Shown one piece after another: positions 14,401-15,422 of a DNA stretch of 15,422 nucleotides. Both the position numbers and the translations under genes were made by a program. Source of the stretch: Rhodothermia bacterium (GTDB taxonomy: Bacteria > Bacteroidota > Rhodothermia > Rhodothermales > JABDKH01); contig JAUIJQ010000015.1 in assembly GCA_030431165.1 (NCBI GenBank), positions 1-15,422 of the forward strand, read 5' to 3'. Within the stretch, counting starts at the first letter, position 1; every line of letters begins with the position of its first letter. The notes beneath the pieces are model-generated. The model was not told the origin of the DNA. It made no database searches and saw only the letters and a list, made by a program, of their open reading frames with translations.

Positions 14401-15243
14401 ATGATGGAATCAACACCAACACCTCGGTCCGACGCAGATCGCATCGCTGAGGCGGTGACGCACATTCGCGAACGGATGACTTCGGCGCCGCGTCTCGCGT
14501 TGATCCTTGGATCCGGACTTGGACAGGTGGCGGATGAACTCGACGACAGAGTTGTGTTATCGACAGCCGATATCCCACACTACCCCGCGTCAACGGTTGA
14601 GGGGCACGCGGGGCAACTGGTGCTGGGCCGGCTGGATGGGCAGGACGTGGCGGTTCTCAGAGGGCGCGTTCACGCGTATGAAGGGTTACACCCGCGACAG
14701 GTAACGTTTCCGATTCGACTCCTGCATGCAATAGGTGTTGAGCGACTTATTGTTACAAATGCCGCTGGTGGAATCAACCCGACGTTCGAGCCGGGGACAC
14801 TGATGTTCATCGAGGATCACATCAACCATGCGTTCTTGAACCCGTTGGCGGGCCCGAACGACGGCGACGGGCCACGCTTTCCAGACATGTCAGCACCCTA
14901 CGATCTGAAGTGGTTGGAGGAATCTGAACAAGCGGCACTTCAACTCGGCATTGCAACGAGACGCGGCGTTTATCTGTGGACACTTGGCCCGAGTTATGAG
15001 ACAAAAGCCGAGGTGCGTGCCTTTGCGCGGCTCGGAGCCGACGCGGTAGGAATGAGCACAGTGCCTGAGGTGATTCAGGCCGTCTATCTTGGGATGCGAG
15101 TGCTGGGGATATCAACAATCACGAACTTCGCGGCCGGACTCAGCGATGAGCCGCTTGCACACGACGATGTCATGCGTGTTGGCGCACGTGTGCGAACTCA
15201 GCTTGCGAGTCTTGTCAAAGCCATCGCCAGAAGCAGCCGCTGA
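14401..15243 (+). CDS. punA: Purine nucleoside phosphorylase (inosine/guanosine-type, trimeric class)
   Basis: A 280-residue cytoplasmic enzyme that splits inosine or guanosine with phosphate into base and ribose-1-phosphate for purine salvage. Residues equivalent to the mammalian active site are Ser38 (GSGLG), Arg89 and His91 (RGRVHAYEG), Glu200 (GPSYET), Met218-Ser219 (AVGMST) and Asn242 (ITNFAAG). VTNAAGGINPTFEPG at 118-132 is another class hallmark. Asn242 with Glu200 favours 6-oxopurines; the methylthioadenosine phosphorylase branch usually has Asp at the Asn242 position. ATG 14401 and ATG 14404 are both possible, and a GTG at 14398 overlaps the preceding stop by one base. The close spacing puts it in one transcript with the phosphatase, although no functional link is obvious. 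Confidence 0.95.
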   Translation: MMESTPTPRSDADRIAEAVTHIRERMTSAPRLALILGSGLGQVADELDDRVVLSTADIPHYPASTVEGHAGQLVLGRLDGQDVAVLRGRVHAYEGLHPRQVTFPIRLLHAIGVERLIVTNAAGGINPTFEPGTLMFIEDHINHAFLNPLAGPNDGDGPRFPDMSAPYDLKWLEESEQAALQLGIATRRGVYLWTLGPSYETKAEVRAFARLGADAVGMSTVPEVIQAVYLGMRVLGISTITNFAAGLSDEPLAHDDVMRVGARVRTQLASLVKAIARSSR

Positions 15244-15422
15244 AAGCGTGCAATATGGTGACTTGTGTCACCAGAACGAGTGGCTGTCGGCGCGTAACGG
15301 AAGCGTCGTGTTTTGGTATTCTTGCCATGCTTGTTTAACATATCGACCTCGAATCCAAGGCGATACTCTCTGGACGCCGAGCAGCGCATTGAAGTCGTCA
15401 AGTTGGAACCAGCACTATTCCG
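15244..15422. other. Right-hand tail without a supported gene
   Basis: Apart from the hairpin I find nothing firm in these 179 nt. The stretch looks less GC-rich than the genes. On the minus strand an open stretch of 48 codons (15414 down to a TGA at 15268-15270) reads in a protein-like way, including FQLDDFNALLGVQ and WIRGRYVKQAWQEY. It has no start codon and is closed upstream by a TAG at 15415-15417. It could be a decayed gene end or chance. A gene entering from the right in another frame cannot be excluded. Confidence 0.3.
15256..15273 (+). terminator. Perfect 7-bp hairpin 12 nt after the nucleoside phosphorylase stop
   Basis: TGGTGAC-TTGT-GTCACCA forms a 7-bp stem with a 4-nt loop. The position is right for a transcript end, but no T-run follows on either strand, so it is at best a weak intrinsic terminator or an mRNA-end stabiliser. 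Confidence 0.35.

Noticed and set aside
1..15422. CRISPR arrays, tRNA or rRNA genes, insertion sequences, prophage or defence genes
   Set aside because: I looked for spaced repeats, cloverleaf-like palindromes, transposase motifs and nuclease or toxin motifs and found none; nearly all the sequence is accounted for by housekeeping-type genes.

Overview
This is a gene-dense chromosomal stretch of fairly GC-rich bacterial DNA (about 58-60% GC by eye, not computed). It holds 13 protein genes, no RNA genes and no mobile elements. The glutamate dehydrogenase and alanine dehydrogenase have the N-terminal extensions and motif wording of Bacteroidota-type enzymes. The UbiA protein and the near absence of Shine-Dalgarno motifs point the same way. 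My best guess is a high-GC member of the Bacteroidota/Rhodothermota/Balneolota group; this is inference from protein style, not a database match.

Layout. On the minus strand lie a truncated exported protein of unknown family (1-422, running off the left edge) and, upstream of it, a GLFV-type glutamate dehydrogenase (490-1797). A 165-nt divergent intergenic region follows. Everything after it is on the plus strand: a SpoU/TrmH-family RNA 2'-O-methyltransferase (1963-2766); then, after a 71-nt gap with a 21-bp palindrome around a TATATT box, a tightly packed run of alanine dehydrogenase, hutU, hutH, hutI, hutG, a single-domain asparaginase, a UbiA prenyltransferase and recX (2838-11599). A 123-nt gap with a 21-bp-phased direct repeat precedes a large membrane PP2C/SpoIIE phosphatase (11723-14398) and a purine nucleoside phosphorylase (14401-15243). 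The last 179 nt contain a hairpin and no gene I can support.

How the genes fit together. HutH, HutU, HutI and HutG form the complete four-step route from histidine to glutamate with formamide as by-product. The divergent glutamate dehydrogenase can oxidise that glutamate to 2-oxoglutarate. Alanine dehydrogenase and the asparaginase-like protein would release ammonia from two other amino acids. The first two thirds of the window therefore reads as an amino-acid deamination cluster feeding central carbon metabolism. The UbiA protein, RecX, the phosphatase and the nucleoside phosphorylase have no evident metabolic link to it. No hut regulator or histidine transporter is visible.

I saw no convincing new system. 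The points most worth a second look are the joint alanine/histidine operon with its palindromic control site, the asparaginase lacking its C-terminal domain, the archaeal-ether-lipid-like UbiA protein, and the phosphatase with a duplicated extracytoplasmic domain and about ten membrane segments.
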